DNA of 64,000 nt, taken from VXPQ01 sp965116435 (GTDB lineage Bacteria > Bacteroidota > Rhodothermia > Rhodothermales > VXPQ01). The DNA is taken from the NCBI GenBank assembly GCA_965116435.1, contig OZ220686.1:744001-808000 (forward strand). Direction: 5' to 3'. The position numbers were made by a program, and so were the translations under genes. Below, in pieces: positions 8,126 through 16,551 of this stretch (positions within the stretch are counted from its first letter, which is position 1; each line of letters begins with the position of its first letter). The notes under the pieces are model-generated. The model was not told the DNA's origin. It ran no database searches and saw only the letters and a program-made list of their open reading frames with translations.

Positions 8126-9394
8126 ATGAACGACCGTACGTACGGCGGCCTCCTGAGCCGCCGGAATTTCCTGAAACGAAGCTCCCTGATTCCGCTTTCG
8201 GGCCTGCTGGCGCAAAGTCCTTCCATCGGCGCCGCGGCGCGGCGGACCGGCTTTCGCGAGCAAGTGCGCACGGCGCTGATCGGATTCGGACCCCAGGGAC
8301 GGGACATCGCCGCCACGCTGTCGCGCATCCCCGAGGCAGATATTGCGGCGGTCGTGGACAACTACGACGTCATGCTGCGACGCGCGCAGCGTTCGATGCC
8401 CGAGGTCCCTGTGTTCGAAGACTACCGCGCAGTCCTCGATAACCCGGATATCTCCACGGTATTCATCGCCACGCCCACGCACATGCACAAGCAGATGGCG
8501 CTGGACGCCTTGTCCGCCGGAAAGCATGTGTACGTCGAAGCGCCCATGGCCTCGACCATCGAGGATGCGCGCGACATGGCGCAGGCGGCCCGCGACAACC
8601 CCGACCTGATCTTCCAGGTGGGGCTGCTCGGCCGATCCCATCCGAACTACCGGTCCGTCTCCCAGTTTGTTCGGAGCGGCGCGCTCGGAAAGACCACCAT
8701 GGCCCGCGCGCAATGGCATGCGAAAGAAAGCTGGCGACGGATCGCTCCGAACCGGGAACGGGAAATGGCGCTAAACTGGCGGCTGGACGCGGAGGTCTCC
8801 ACCGGGCTCATCGGGGAGATCGGCACGCATCAGCTCGACCCCGCCCTCTGGTTTCTGGGGCAACGCCCGAAGGCGGTTACCGGCCTGGGACAAATCATGT
8901 TATGGGACGACGGGCGGCAGATACCGGATACGCTCCAGGCTATCTTCGAACTGGAAGACGGCGTCCCCATGCTCTACGACGCCACGCTGACCAGCTCGTT
9001 CGACGCCGCCTACGACACCTATTCCGGGCGCGACAGCACCATCATGTTCCGCGACCACCGGGCCTGGATGTTCAAGGAAGTGGACGCCCCGATGCTCGGC
9101 TGGGAGGTGTACGCGCGCAAGGACCAGTTCTACAAGGAGCTTGGCATTGCCCTCGCGGCGAACGCCACCCAGCTGGACGCGCAGGATATCTCCCCGACCG
9201 AAGACGATCCCAACCTCGAAACGCCGCTCTGGTATGCGCTGCGGGAGTTCATCGACAACCATGCCTTCGGGCCGTACCTGCCGGCGGCGTCGTACGAGGT
9301 GGGTTTCGAGGCCGCTGTCGTAGCGATTCGGGCCAACGAAGCGATCCTGCAGGGAACGCGCCTCGCCTACGACGACGCCCTGTTCGAAATCTGA
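8126..9394 (+). CDS. Tat-exported Gfo/Idh/MocA family oxidoreductase
   Basis: It is a 422-residue second paralogue in the row. The N-terminus carries a Tat signal (SRRNFLKRS, residues ~11-19, then LIPLSGLLA). The Rossmann segment reads ALIGFGPQGRDIA, and the motif at the usual EKP position reads VEAPMA, so the lysine of the canonical EKP is absent. That change is seen in some family branches and may mean altered catalysis or only sugar binding. The C-terminal domain has the usual EIGTHQLD helix with His. It sits 50 bases after apbE and 41 before the third paralogue, in one apparent operon. Confidence 0.82.
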   Translation: MNDRTYGGLLSRRNFLKRSSLIPLSGLLAQSPSIGAAARRTGFREQVRTALIGFGPQGRDIAATLSRIPEADIAAVVDNYDVMLRRAQRSMPEVPVFEDYRAVLDNPDISTVFIATPTHMHKQMALDALSAGKHVYVEAPMASTIEDARDMAQAARDNPDLIFQVGLLGRSHPNYRSVSQFVRSGALGKTTMARAQWHAKESWRRIAPNREREMALNWRLDAEVSTGLIGEIGTHQLDPALWFLGQRPKAVTGLGQIMLWDDGRQIPDTLQAIFELEDGVPMLYDATLTSSFDAAYDTYSGRDSTIMFRDHRAWMFKEVDAPMLGWEVYARKDQFYKELGIALAANATQLDAQDISPTEDDPNLETPLWYALREFIDNHAFGPYLPAASYEVGFEAAVVAIRANEAILQGTRLAYDDALFEI

Positions 9395-9435
9395 ACCAAC
9401 TATTCCCCGCCTGATCTCTAAACCTCCCTCCCGTC

Positions 9436-10572
9436 ATGGCCAATGCAAATAGCCGCCGTACGCGGCGCGCATTTTTACAGAAAAGCGGCGCCTTCCTCGG
9501 CGGACTTGCGCTCTCGGGAACGCCGCTGGCGACCTCCGCCGGTGCGGCGCCCGGGCGCCGCCCTCTACTGTCGCCGGGCGCAGATCCGCTGGGCGTAGCC
9601 CTTGTGGGCCTTGGCAACTACGCCACGAATCAGCTGGCCCCGGCGCTCCTGAAAACAGAGCGGTGTCGCCTGACGGGCATCGTGACCGGCACGCCCTCCA
9701 AGATCGACGGCTGGCGAACCGAATACGATATCCCGGAGAAAAACGTCTACAATTACGAAACCTTTGACCAGATTGCCGACAATCCAGACATTGACGTCGT
9801 GTATGTGGTGCTGCCGAACAGCATGCATGCGGACTATGCGATCCGGGCCGCCGAGGCAGGCAAACACGTCATCACGGAGAAGCCCATGGCCACCTCCGTC
9901 CGCGACTGCGAGCGCATGATTGAGGCGTGCGACAAGGCCGGCGTGAAACTTTCGGTGGGATACCGCCTGCATTTCGAGCCGCATCACCAGGAAATCATGC
10001 GGCTGGGCCAGGAGCAGGTCTTCGGGCGCGTCACCGTCGTCGAAGCCAGCTTCAGTTTTACCTCGCGGAACACCGAGGCCTGGCGATTCAGCAAGGAAAT
10101 GGCGGGCGGCGGCGCCTTGCTGGACGTGGGCGTCTACGCTATCCAGGCCGCCCGGTATGCGATCGGCGAAGAGCCGGTCCGCGTTCGGGCGACGGGATAC
10201 AATACGCGCCCGGACATCTTTACGGAGATTTACGAAACCATCTTGTGGGACATGGAATTTCCCGGCGGCGCCGTATCCACGCACAGCACGTCCTATTCGG
10301 CCAACGTGAATCGCCTGTATATGATGGCGCCCCGGGGCTGGGCGCGCATCGAACCGGCATTCATGTACAACGGCGTAGCCGGGCGCACAAGCGAGGGCGC
10401 CATGGATTTCCCGGAGGTAACGCAGCAAGCACTGCAAATGGACGACTTCGCCCGCTGCATCGCCGAAAACGAAACAAGCAGCGTGCCCGGCGAAGAGGGC
10501 CTGCGAGACATGAAAATCATCGAAGCCATCTACCGCTCAATCGACCGGGACGGAAGATGGGTGGAGGTGTAG
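9436..10572 (+). CDS. Tat-exported Gfo/Idh/MocA oxidoreductase, glucose-fructose oxidoreductase-like
   Basis: It is a 378-residue protein with a Tat signal (TRRAFLQKS, residues ~9-17, then GAFLGGLALSG). The mature N-terminus has VALVGLGNYATNQLAPAL, then ITEKPMATSV with the catalytic lysine, and a C-terminal domain including GGGALLDVGVYAIQAARY. The order and spacing resemble periplasmic glucose-fructose oxidoreductase, in which NADP stays bound and sugars are interconverted. It is the last gene of the plus-strand run and converges with the sugar-isomerase-like gene, leaving only 14 bases between stops. Confidence 0.85.
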   Translation: MANANSRRTRRAFLQKSGAFLGGLALSGTPLATSAGAAPGRRPLLSPGADPLGVALVGLGNYATNQLAPALLKTERCRLTGIVTGTPSKIDGWRTEYDIPEKNVYNYETFDQIADNPDIDVVYVVLPNSMHADYAIRAAEAGKHVITEKPMATSVRDCERMIEACDKAGVKLSVGYRLHFEPHHQEIMRLGQEQVFGRVTVVEASFSFTSRNTEAWRFSKEMAGGGALLDVGVYAIQAARYAIGEEPVRVRATGYNTRPDIFTEIYETILWDMEFPGGAVSTHSTSYSANVNRLYMMAPRGWARIEPAFMYNGVAGRTSEGAMDFPEVTQQALQMDDFARCIAENETSSVPGEEGLRDMKIIEAIYRSIDRDGRWVEV

Positions 10573-10586
10573 TGACAATCCGTCTC

Positions 10587-11519
10587 CTACGGATCCACCG
10601 AAACATACGCATCAATGAGCGCCTGTTCTCCTTCCTTGCCGGGGCTGGCGTTTCCGTGCTCCATGCCGAGGATGCCCTCGTATCCGCGCTCGTGGATGCG
10701 CCGGAACACGTAGTTGATTTCGCCCGTGGTCGGTTCCTTGCGGCCCGGGTTGTCGCCAATCTGGAAGTACCCGATCTCGTCCCATGACTTTTCTATGTTC
10801 GGGATCAGGTTGCCTTCGCTGATCTGCTGGTGGTAGATATCGAACAGCACTTTGCAGGCGGGACTGTTCACATGCTTGCAAATCATGTAGGCTTGGGGCG
10901 CCCGGCTCAGAAACATGCCGGGATGATTCGACCACCAGTTCAGCGGCTCCAGCACCATGACCAGGCCGTGCGGCTCCAGTATCTCCGCCGCGCGCTTCAG
11001 CGCCTCCACCACATGCACGGTCTGGTACTCCATTTCCTGCTGCTGATCCACTCGCCCGGGCACCACCGTCATCCAGGTGGCGTTCACGCGCCGGGCCACG
11101 TCCACAGACGCACGAATATCCGCCAGAAAAGCCTCCCGCTTGTCCGGGTCCCCGCCCGCCAGGTTGGGGCCTTGCCAATCGATCTGGTGCGCCACAAATA
11201 CGCCCATGCGCATATTCAGGCGCGTCATTTCCCGGGCGATGGCTTCCTGCATCTCCGGGGTGCGGCCCGCCATCCCGTTGTCTTCCATGGACCGGAACCC
11301 CATCTCCGCCATAAAGCGCACCTGGTCGAGGAGATCCTCCCCGGCATGATGCCTGAACATCCCGAAATGCGGGGCATAGTCAAGCGTGAACGCCGGGCGG
11401 TTTCCGGGGAAACCGGCAAGCGCTCCCCCCTCGGATACCCCGGCGGCGAGCCCCGTATGGGCGAAGGGAAGCACCGCGGAGGCGGCCGCAAGGGAACGCA
11501 AAAAACGACGTCGTTGCAT
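10587..11519 (-). CDS. Tat-exported hydroxypyruvate isomerase-like TIM-barrel protein
   Basis: It is a 310-residue xylose-isomerase-like TIM barrel. The start at 11519 gives a compact Tat signal (MQRRRFLRS then an Ala-rich core); an upstream ATG at 11540 adds seven residues. Metal-site acidic residues typical of the family are visible: VLEPLNWW (Glu), KVLFDIYHQQ (Asp/His) and EHGN near the C-terminus. Hydroxypyruvate isomerase is the closest named relative, but the export signal argues for a periplasmic sugar or keto-sugar substrate. It ends the minus-strand run GMC - small subunit - isomerase. Confidence 0.8.
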   Translation of the reverse strand: MQRRRFLRSLAAASAVLPFAHTGLAAGVSEGGALAGFPGNRPAFTLDYAPHFGMFRHHAGEDLLDQVRFMAEMGFRSMEDNGMAGRTPEMQEAIAREMTRLNMRMGVFVAHQIDWQGPNLAGGDPDKREAFLADIRASVDVARRVNATWMTVVPGRVDQQQEMEYQTVHVVEALKRAAEILEPHGLVMVLEPLNWWSNHPGMFLSRAPQAYMICKHVNSPACKVLFDIYHQQISEGNLIPNIEKSWDEIGYFQIGDNPGRKEPTTGEINYVFRRIHERGYEGILGMEHGNASPGKEGEQALIDAYVSVDP

Positions 11520-11595
11520 GGTTTTATGGATTTTATGCAAAAAAAACGGACTGAAATGGTCTGGAGCATTCGGCTTTTCGCCCCTGCCGGTCTCG

Positions 11596-12219
11596 CTACA
11601 AGGTCTCCCAGGGCGCTTTCGACAGTCCCAGCCGTTCGATTTCGGATTGCGGGGCGCCCGTCCATTCGTGCACGAACACGTTCCCGATATACCCGATATC
11701 GGCCATGCCCGCCTCTGTGGTCCAGAATCCCGAGGCGGTCAGGTCGCGGAAGAAGTTGAAAAACGCAACGCCCTCCGCAAGCGCCGGATCGGCGTCCTCG
11801 GGCCAGGCGATCGCATCGACCAGCTCGATGCGCTGCGCCTCGGAGCACGCCGCGAACGAGGTCCCGAAACGCTCCCGCGCCCACGCATCCAGCCAGGCCA
11901 GTCCTTCGCGCATGGGCCCCTGCATAGCGGCCCGATCCATGACCATAAAGTCTATGAATTCCGGCACGCCTGCCTCCGTTGCGCTGCCCGAACGGTCGTC
12001 CGCCGGGATAATCAGGTCCGCCAGTACGCGCACGGTCTTGTATTCCTCGTCCGTAAAGAACGAGGGCGAAAAATCCCCCCGGGCGCGGGCGGCGTCCGCT
12101 TCCCGGGCAGCGCGTTCGGCATCGGAAGCCGTCCACCGGCATCCGGCGGCGGCCAATACGCCCGGAGCCGTAGCCGACAAGGTCAGGGCCAGTAATTTAA
12201 GCGATTCGCGGCGATCCAT
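11596..12219 (-). CDS. Gluconate 2-dehydrogenase subunit 3-like protein (GMC partner)
   Basis: It is a 207-residue small hitch-hiker subunit of GMC-type membrane sugar dehydrogenases. The N-terminus MDRRESLKLLALT looks like a Tat signal and is followed by a lipobox-like AAAGC (Cys near residue 27). The core has the family DEEYKTVRVLADLIIPADD segment and the C-terminal DIGYIGNVFVHEWTGAP. Such subunits escort the flavoprotein, which lacks its own signal, through the Tat system. The GMC gene lies just upstream with 65 bases between. The open frame extends beyond 12219 only as a shadow of that gene. Confidence 0.85.
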   Translation of the reverse strand: MDRRESLKLLALTLSATAPGVLAAAGCRWTASDAERAAREADAARARGDFSPSFFTDEEYKTVRVLADLIIPADDRSGSATEAGVPEFIDFMVMDRAAMQGPMREGLAWLDAWARERFGTSFAACSEAQRIELVDAIAWPEDADPALAEGVAFFNFFRDLTASGFWTTEAGMADIGYIGNVFVHEWTGAPQSEIERLGLSKAPWETL

Positions 12220-12284
12220 CGTGCATGCGACGTGTAAGGTGACGTAGAAGGTGGAACAATGTGCAACGTGGTATCGACAATGTA

Positions 12285-14003
12285 TTACAAAACGCCCGCA
12301 TTGCGAAGTTCGACAATGCGATCCGCCGTGCGCCACGCCAGCGCCAGAATGGTCCAGGTCGTATTCTTGTGCGCCTGCGACACGAAAGGCGCCCCATCCG
12401 TTACGAACACATTCCTTGCGTCGTGCGCCTGGCACCAGGCGTTCAGCGGCGCCCTGGCCGGGTCGTTCCCCATGCGCACCGTACCTACCTCGTGGATGAT
12501 CTTGCCCGGCGCCGCAATGCCATACCCCTCTTCCTTCGAGGGCATGGGCGTAAGGACCTCGCCCCCCATCGCCTCCACAAGTTGGCGACTCGCTTCCTGG
12601 GCATGCTTGATCTGGAGATATTCTTCGTCGCTCCAGCGCACATGGAAGCGCAATACGGGAATGCCGTACTTGTCCGTCACATTCGGGTCTATTTCGCAAT
12701 AATTATCGTACCGGGCAATCATCTCCCCGCGGGCGGAAAAGCCCACGACAGACCCGTACAAATCCCGGTAATCCTGCTTGAGTTGCATCCCGTAGCCGCC
12801 TCCGCCCCGAGGCCGATCCGCAAACAGATTATTGATCGTATGAATCCCGTGCACGAAACCGTAACTGGGCTGCTGGCGTCCTCCCCACACTTCAAGATGA
12901 TAGCCCCGGGCGAAATCGCGCTCGGCGTCATGCCCGAACCAGGGAATGTAAATGTGCGCCCCGCCCACGCCGTCTTCGTTGTACGCCCCGCGCCCCACCA
13001 GCTGCGGAAAGATTCCGGCCACGCTGGCCCCCGTGGAATCCATCAGATACCGCCCCACGACGCCGCTTGCGTTGGCCAGGCCCGCCGGATGCCGGGGCGA
13101 GGTCGAATTCAGCAGCAACCGGGCTGTTTCGCATGCGCTGGCCGCCAGCACGACGACCCGCGCGCGCACCGCGTACTCCTGCATATCGTTCCGGTTGACG
13201 TAGGACACGCCGGTCGCCAGCCCCTCCTCGTCCGTGGTGACCTCCCGCGCCATGGCGTTATCCACAATGGTCAACCGCCCCGTGCCGAGGGCCGGAGGCA
13301 ACAACACCGACGGCGAGGAAAAATTCGAACCCGTGGCGCACCCGCGCCCGCACTGCCCGCAGAAATGACACGCCGGGCGCCCGTTGTGCGCTTTCGTCAG
13401 GATGGACAGGCGGTTCGCCAACACAGGGAGGCCCATTCTGGCCGCCCCTTGCATCACAAGCAGTTCGTGCAGGCGAGGCGCCGGAGGCGGCAAGAAATCC
13501 CCGTCCGGCTCGTTGTAAAAGCCGTCCCGGTTGCCGAAAATCCCGACGAGGCGGTCTAACTTGTCGTACCAGGGCGCAAGGTCGTCGTACCCTATAGGCC
13601 AATCGTCCCCCAGACCGTCCAGGCTGTATCCGCGAAAATCGTCCGGACCGAACCGCAACGAGATGCGGCCCCAGTGGTTCGTACGCCCCCCCAGCATGCG
13701 CGCCCGGAACCAGTCCCACTCCGTCCCCTCGGCCCGCGTGTACGGCTCGCCCTCGATTTCCCAGCCGCCGATGCACCCATCGAATTCGCCGAACGGTTTC
13801 TCTTTGGAAGACGCGCCTCGCCGAGGCGAAGCGTAATTCCAGGTGAACATGTCGCCGTCCGTAGCGGCGTCCCACATGGGACCGGCCTCCAGCATCGCCA
13901 CATTCGCGCCCGCCTGGGCCAGTACGTACGCCGCCATGCCCCCTCCGGCGCCGGAGCCGACAATAACCACATCGTAGATATCGGGATTAAGGATATGTCG
14001 CAT
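12285..14003 (-). CDS. GMC family FAD-dependent oxidoreductase, sugar (glucoside 3-)dehydrogenase-like
   Basis: It is a 572-residue flavoprotein that oxidises a sugar hydroxyl. The FAD-binding motif VVIVGSGAGGGMAAYVLAQ starts near residue 12, and LGGRTNHWG follows near 104. A cysteine-rich CHFCGQCGRGC stretch lies near 210. The C-terminal catalytic pair is His in HEVGTVRMG and Asn in AHKNTTWT. It has no signal peptide and is followed by the subunit-3 partner, as in glucoside 3-dehydrogenases and the Caulobacter LacA/LacC pair, but no cytochrome subunit is visible. MITE copy B lies 30 bases upstream of the start and may affect its promoter. Confidence 0.88.
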   Translation of the reverse strand: MRHILNPDIYDVVIVGSGAGGGMAAYVLAQAGANVAMLEAGPMWDAATDGDMFTWNYASPRRGASSKEKPFGEFDGCIGGWEIEGEPYTRAEGTEWDWFRARMLGGRTNHWGRISLRFGPDDFRGYSLDGLGDDWPIGYDDLAPWYDKLDRLVGIFGNRDGFYNEPDGDFLPPPAPRLHELLVMQGAARMGLPVLANRLSILTKAHNGRPACHFCGQCGRGCATGSNFSSPSVLLPPALGTGRLTIVDNAMAREVTTDEEGLATGVSYVNRNDMQEYAVRARVVVLAASACETARLLLNSTSPRHPAGLANASGVVGRYLMDSTGASVAGIFPQLVGRGAYNEDGVGGAHIYIPWFGHDAERDFARGYHLEVWGGRQQPSYGFVHGIHTINNLFADRPRGGGGYGMQLKQDYRDLYGSVVGFSARGEMIARYDNYCEIDPNVTDKYGIPVLRFHVRWSDEEYLQIKHAQEASRQLVEAMGGEVLTPMPSKEEGYGIAAPGKIIHEVGTVRMGNDPARAPLNAWCQAHDARNVFVTDGAPFVSQAHKNTTWTILALAWRTADRIVELRNAGVL

Positions 14004-14032
14004 AGGAACGGTCCGTGATTCGTGGTACTATG

Positions 14033-14285
14033 GGATGCACTGATCAAATCCACTTCGATCAGCGCTTCGCGTACGCACATAGCGTTTGTAATGATTCTAT
14101 CGTTAAAATCATCGGCAAACATGGTGTTTTGTGGCGTCGGTGTCGTGAAGCGCCCTTCGGGAGGCATCGAGGAGTGCGCTGGCCGCGTCATTCCTCATTA
14201 CGTGGGGCCTACCACGCTGCTTCGTCATTCCTTGCCAGCGCACTCCTCGCTGCCTCTGATCTTCGCGGACTTAATCAGAGCATCC
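14033..14285 (-). mobile_element. MITE-like inverted-repeat element, copy B
   Basis: It is a 253-bp full-length copy in the opposite orientation to copy A, with both inverted ends intact (GGATGCACTGATCAAATCCA at the left, its partner ending GCATCC at the right). It occupies the upstream region of the GMC gene. The flanks (ATG before, CAT after) extend the palindrome by three bases rather than giving a direct duplication. Confidence 0.8.
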
Positions 14286-14421
14286 CATGGTTCATCTTGT
14301 GCGTATACGATACAAACACGAAACGAGAATGTCAAATGTATCACATTAAAATATAAATTTTCGTGGCGCTGTTCGCGGGATGTTTCGAGCCGTTCCGCGT
14401 ATTCTGGCCGCACCTGTACTT

Positions 14422-15090
14422 CTATTTTTCGGGAATAAGACCGAGTAACTCAAGCGTTTCAGCAGTACACGACTCATGTGACACACTTTCCCAATCAACA
14501 AGATAGTTTTTTCTCTCTAATTTCTGCCAGTCATTCGATGAACGTGCCCAACTATATTGCGCAATGTTTAATTTAGTTACAAGCAAATCTTTAGCGGGAA
14601 ACCATGTATTTTCTTCGATAGAAAAGGTGGCAGCCATTATACTTTCTTTCCTTCGATCTGCCTTCATCCAACGAGAACGAACGTGCGGAAAACAAAGTGT
14701 AGTGTCTGCAAATATAGTTGCAATATCGGATTGAAGCAAAAAATAATCTGAACTATCAGAAAACACATCATGAAGATCATTTGCCCAAGCAATAGCATCT
14801 TCTAAATCGGGTATAATTACACGAATGGAGTCCCAATGATCATACCCATAACCCTCGCGTTTAAGGAGCGCAGAAAGAGTGTCGTAAGATACAGAAAGGT
14901 GTTTGATTGCTTCAGATTCTCTTTTCCAGGCAAAGGATTCCGTTAACCATGCTTCACGTTCAGTTATATTAGGTATAATATAATCTGTATCATCTACTGA
15001 ATCACACGATAAAGAGAGGATACATAACAAATACAATACGCAAAACGGTATTCCGGCGTACAGTCTGGGGAAAAAAGGATTTTTGCGCAT
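14422..15090 (-). CDS. Lipoprotein of unknown function, low GC
   Basis: It is a 222-residue protein with a lipoprotein signal ending in LSLSC (Cys29). The mature part is acidic and rich in Ser, Trp and aromatic residues, with no recognised domain. Its base composition is clearly poorer in GC than all neighbours, with many AT-ending codons and AT-rich flanks, pointing to recent acquisition. It is codirectional with, but about 360 bases away from, the DUF4249 gene upstream on the minus strand. Function unknown. Confidence 0.7.
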   Translation of the reverse strand: MRKNPFFPRLYAGIPFCVLYLLCILSLSCDSVDDTDYIIPNITEREAWLTESFAWKRESEAIKHLSVSYDTLSALLKREGYGYDHWDSIRVIIPDLEDAIAWANDLHDVFSDSSDYFLLQSDIATIFADTTLCFPHVRSRWMKADRRKESIMAATFSIEENTWFPAKDLLVTKLNIAQYSWARSSNDWQKLERKNYLVDWESVSHESCTAETLELLGLIPEK

Positions 15091-15449
15091 GCTTGCTCAT
15101 TGTTTGTTTTGGAAAAAAGCAGTAGCAGGTTGCGCATATAAAAAATCGATTTGAATGTAAGGAAAGCCCGCCGCAGGCGGGCGCACATTTATAGTATAAC
15201 CCACAGCCGGGACAATGTCAAGCTCCAATGCAAAAAATATCGCAGACAGCCCCGTTTTTGAGGATTTTTCGGCAAATATAGGCCGTTTTCCGGACCCGGA
15301 TAGGACGCAGGACGCGTTGGGCGACCTTCGGGCCACCCCCAAAAACCCTACCGCCGCCCCAAAAACCCTGGCCGTCGCCGCAACATCGTACGCCCATGCA
15401 CGCGACCCGGCGACCCTGTTTTCAAATACAGGATCAACCGGAATACCCT
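15091..15449. other. Intergenic stretch without a supported gene
   Basis: No credible gene is seen in these ~360 bases. It contains a terminator-like hairpin for the minus-strand operon (15155-15182) and an AT-rich promoter-side segment for the low-GC lipoprotein. A minus-strand frame across it (15097-15453) lacks any family resemblance. Confidence 0.6.
15155..15182 (-). terminator. Terminator-like hairpin after the DUF4249 operon
   Basis: GCCCGCC-GCA-GGCGGGC forms a 7-pair stem (15166-15182). Read on the minus strand it is followed by TTTCCTTACA, a weak T-rich tail. It lies about 270 bases past the DUF4249 stop. Confidence 0.45.
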
Positions 15450-16538
15450 TCAACGACCTTTCCTCCCCGGATGCAACACGTCCCCCGCCTTTCCGCTGGC
15501 GAACCCCTCAATCCCCTGGAAAATCTCGCTCACGCACGGCTCGGGCGGGTTATGGCACTCCGGTACGTTGAGCGGGACCAGCCCCGTGCATCTGGGCTGA
15601 AAATCGTAGCCCGCCTGAAGACTCGTTTCCGTCGAGGGGGTCCATTCCCGGCCTATGCCCTCTCCGGCCCCGAAAAAGCCGTAGCCGTTCTGCACGTTGG
15701 AGAACGTACCCGGCACCGCAAGCACGTTTGTGTCAAACACCCTGCCGGGGGGCGACCAGGTCGAATCCGCCAGCAGGCCCGAAAACTCCACCTTCCGAAG
15801 CCATATGTCCGGAGCGCTTTCTTCCGGATCGCTGATCAGGCAGTTGATTTGATAGGCCGCCCGAACGGTTTCGAAATCCCCCGCGATATCTATTGTGAAA
15901 CGCCAGCCGCCCGGGATGCGCTCCACCCGGTCGTCGTACGAAACGATCACCGGCAACTGCACGGCGGGCGCCACCGGAGACCCCTGCGGCCAGGCCTGCG
16001 GAGGCGGCACATTGATGGCGTGGTACGTTACGCGCAGCCCGATGAGGTTCGGTACGTCGCCGTCGATAAAGACAGGGACCTGTACGCCGGTCGCTCCGGT
16101 TTCCAGCGTAAACTGCGCAGCGGGCGGCACGGTCACCTCGGCGCGGGCCGTCTCGCCGTCCGAACGCACCACCTCAAGCGCATAACGCGCGTCGTACTCC
16201 GGGCGGAAAGGAGCCCTGAAGAAATGACCGCTGATCAAACTGTCGAAATGTATGCGCTCGTACGTCCATTCGAGGCGCTTGCCCGTCCCGAGATGCGTGG
16301 AAAATACGCGTGCATCGATCGTCGCCTCCCGGTCGGGAATCAGTTCGTCCGTGACCTCGAAGACGCGAACATATTGCGTATCCGCGGCGGAATCCAGAAA
16401 ACCCCACATCGTAAAGGGAATGTCGGTCCCGGTAATGGCGTCCACGCTTTCTTCGCAGCCCGCAGTCGCCAGCAGCAAGCCCGACAGCGCCACCGCCGGG
16501 AGGAAACGAATCAGCCATTTGTTGAAGAAGCGCTTCAT
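15450..16538 (-). CDS. DUF4249 family outer-membrane lipoprotein (module II)
   Basis: It is a 362-residue lipoprotein with lipobox LLATAGC (Cys28). The DUF4249 pattern is visible: a start resembling TDIPFTMWGFLDSAADTQYVRV after the lipid anchor, a run of Ig-like strands, and the C-terminal VQNGYGFFGAG block. The family is Bacteroidota-specific and nearly always follows a TonB-dependent receptor, as here: the receptor stop is 13 bases upstream. It probably forms a surface-exposed lid or ligand-capture subunit, by analogy with SusD. The extra Cys-containing tail (PRCTGLVPLNVPECH... region) is unlike its paralogue at 30581. Confidence 0.82.
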   Translation of the reverse strand: MKRFFNKWLIRFLPAVALSGLLLATAGCEESVDAITGTDIPFTMWGFLDSAADTQYVRVFEVTDELIPDREATIDARVFSTHLGTGKRLEWTYERIHFDSLISGHFFRAPFRPEYDARYALEVVRSDGETARAEVTVPPAAQFTLETGATGVQVPVFIDGDVPNLIGLRVTYHAINVPPPQAWPQGSPVAPAVQLPVIVSYDDRVERIPGGWRFTIDIAGDFETVRAAYQINCLISDPEESAPDIWLRKVEFSGLLADSTWSPPGRVFDTNVLAVPGTFSNVQNGYGFFGAGEGIGREWTPSTETSLQAGYDFQPRCTGLVPLNVPECHNPPEPCVSEIFQGIEGFASGKAGDVLHPGRKGR

Positions 16539-16551
16539 ATCAAGGCCATGC

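Noticed and set aside
15097..15453. Minus-strand frame of 118 codons
   Set aside because: Starts inside the DUF4249 gene, crosses a terminator-like hairpin and an AT-rich promoter side, and shows no family pattern.
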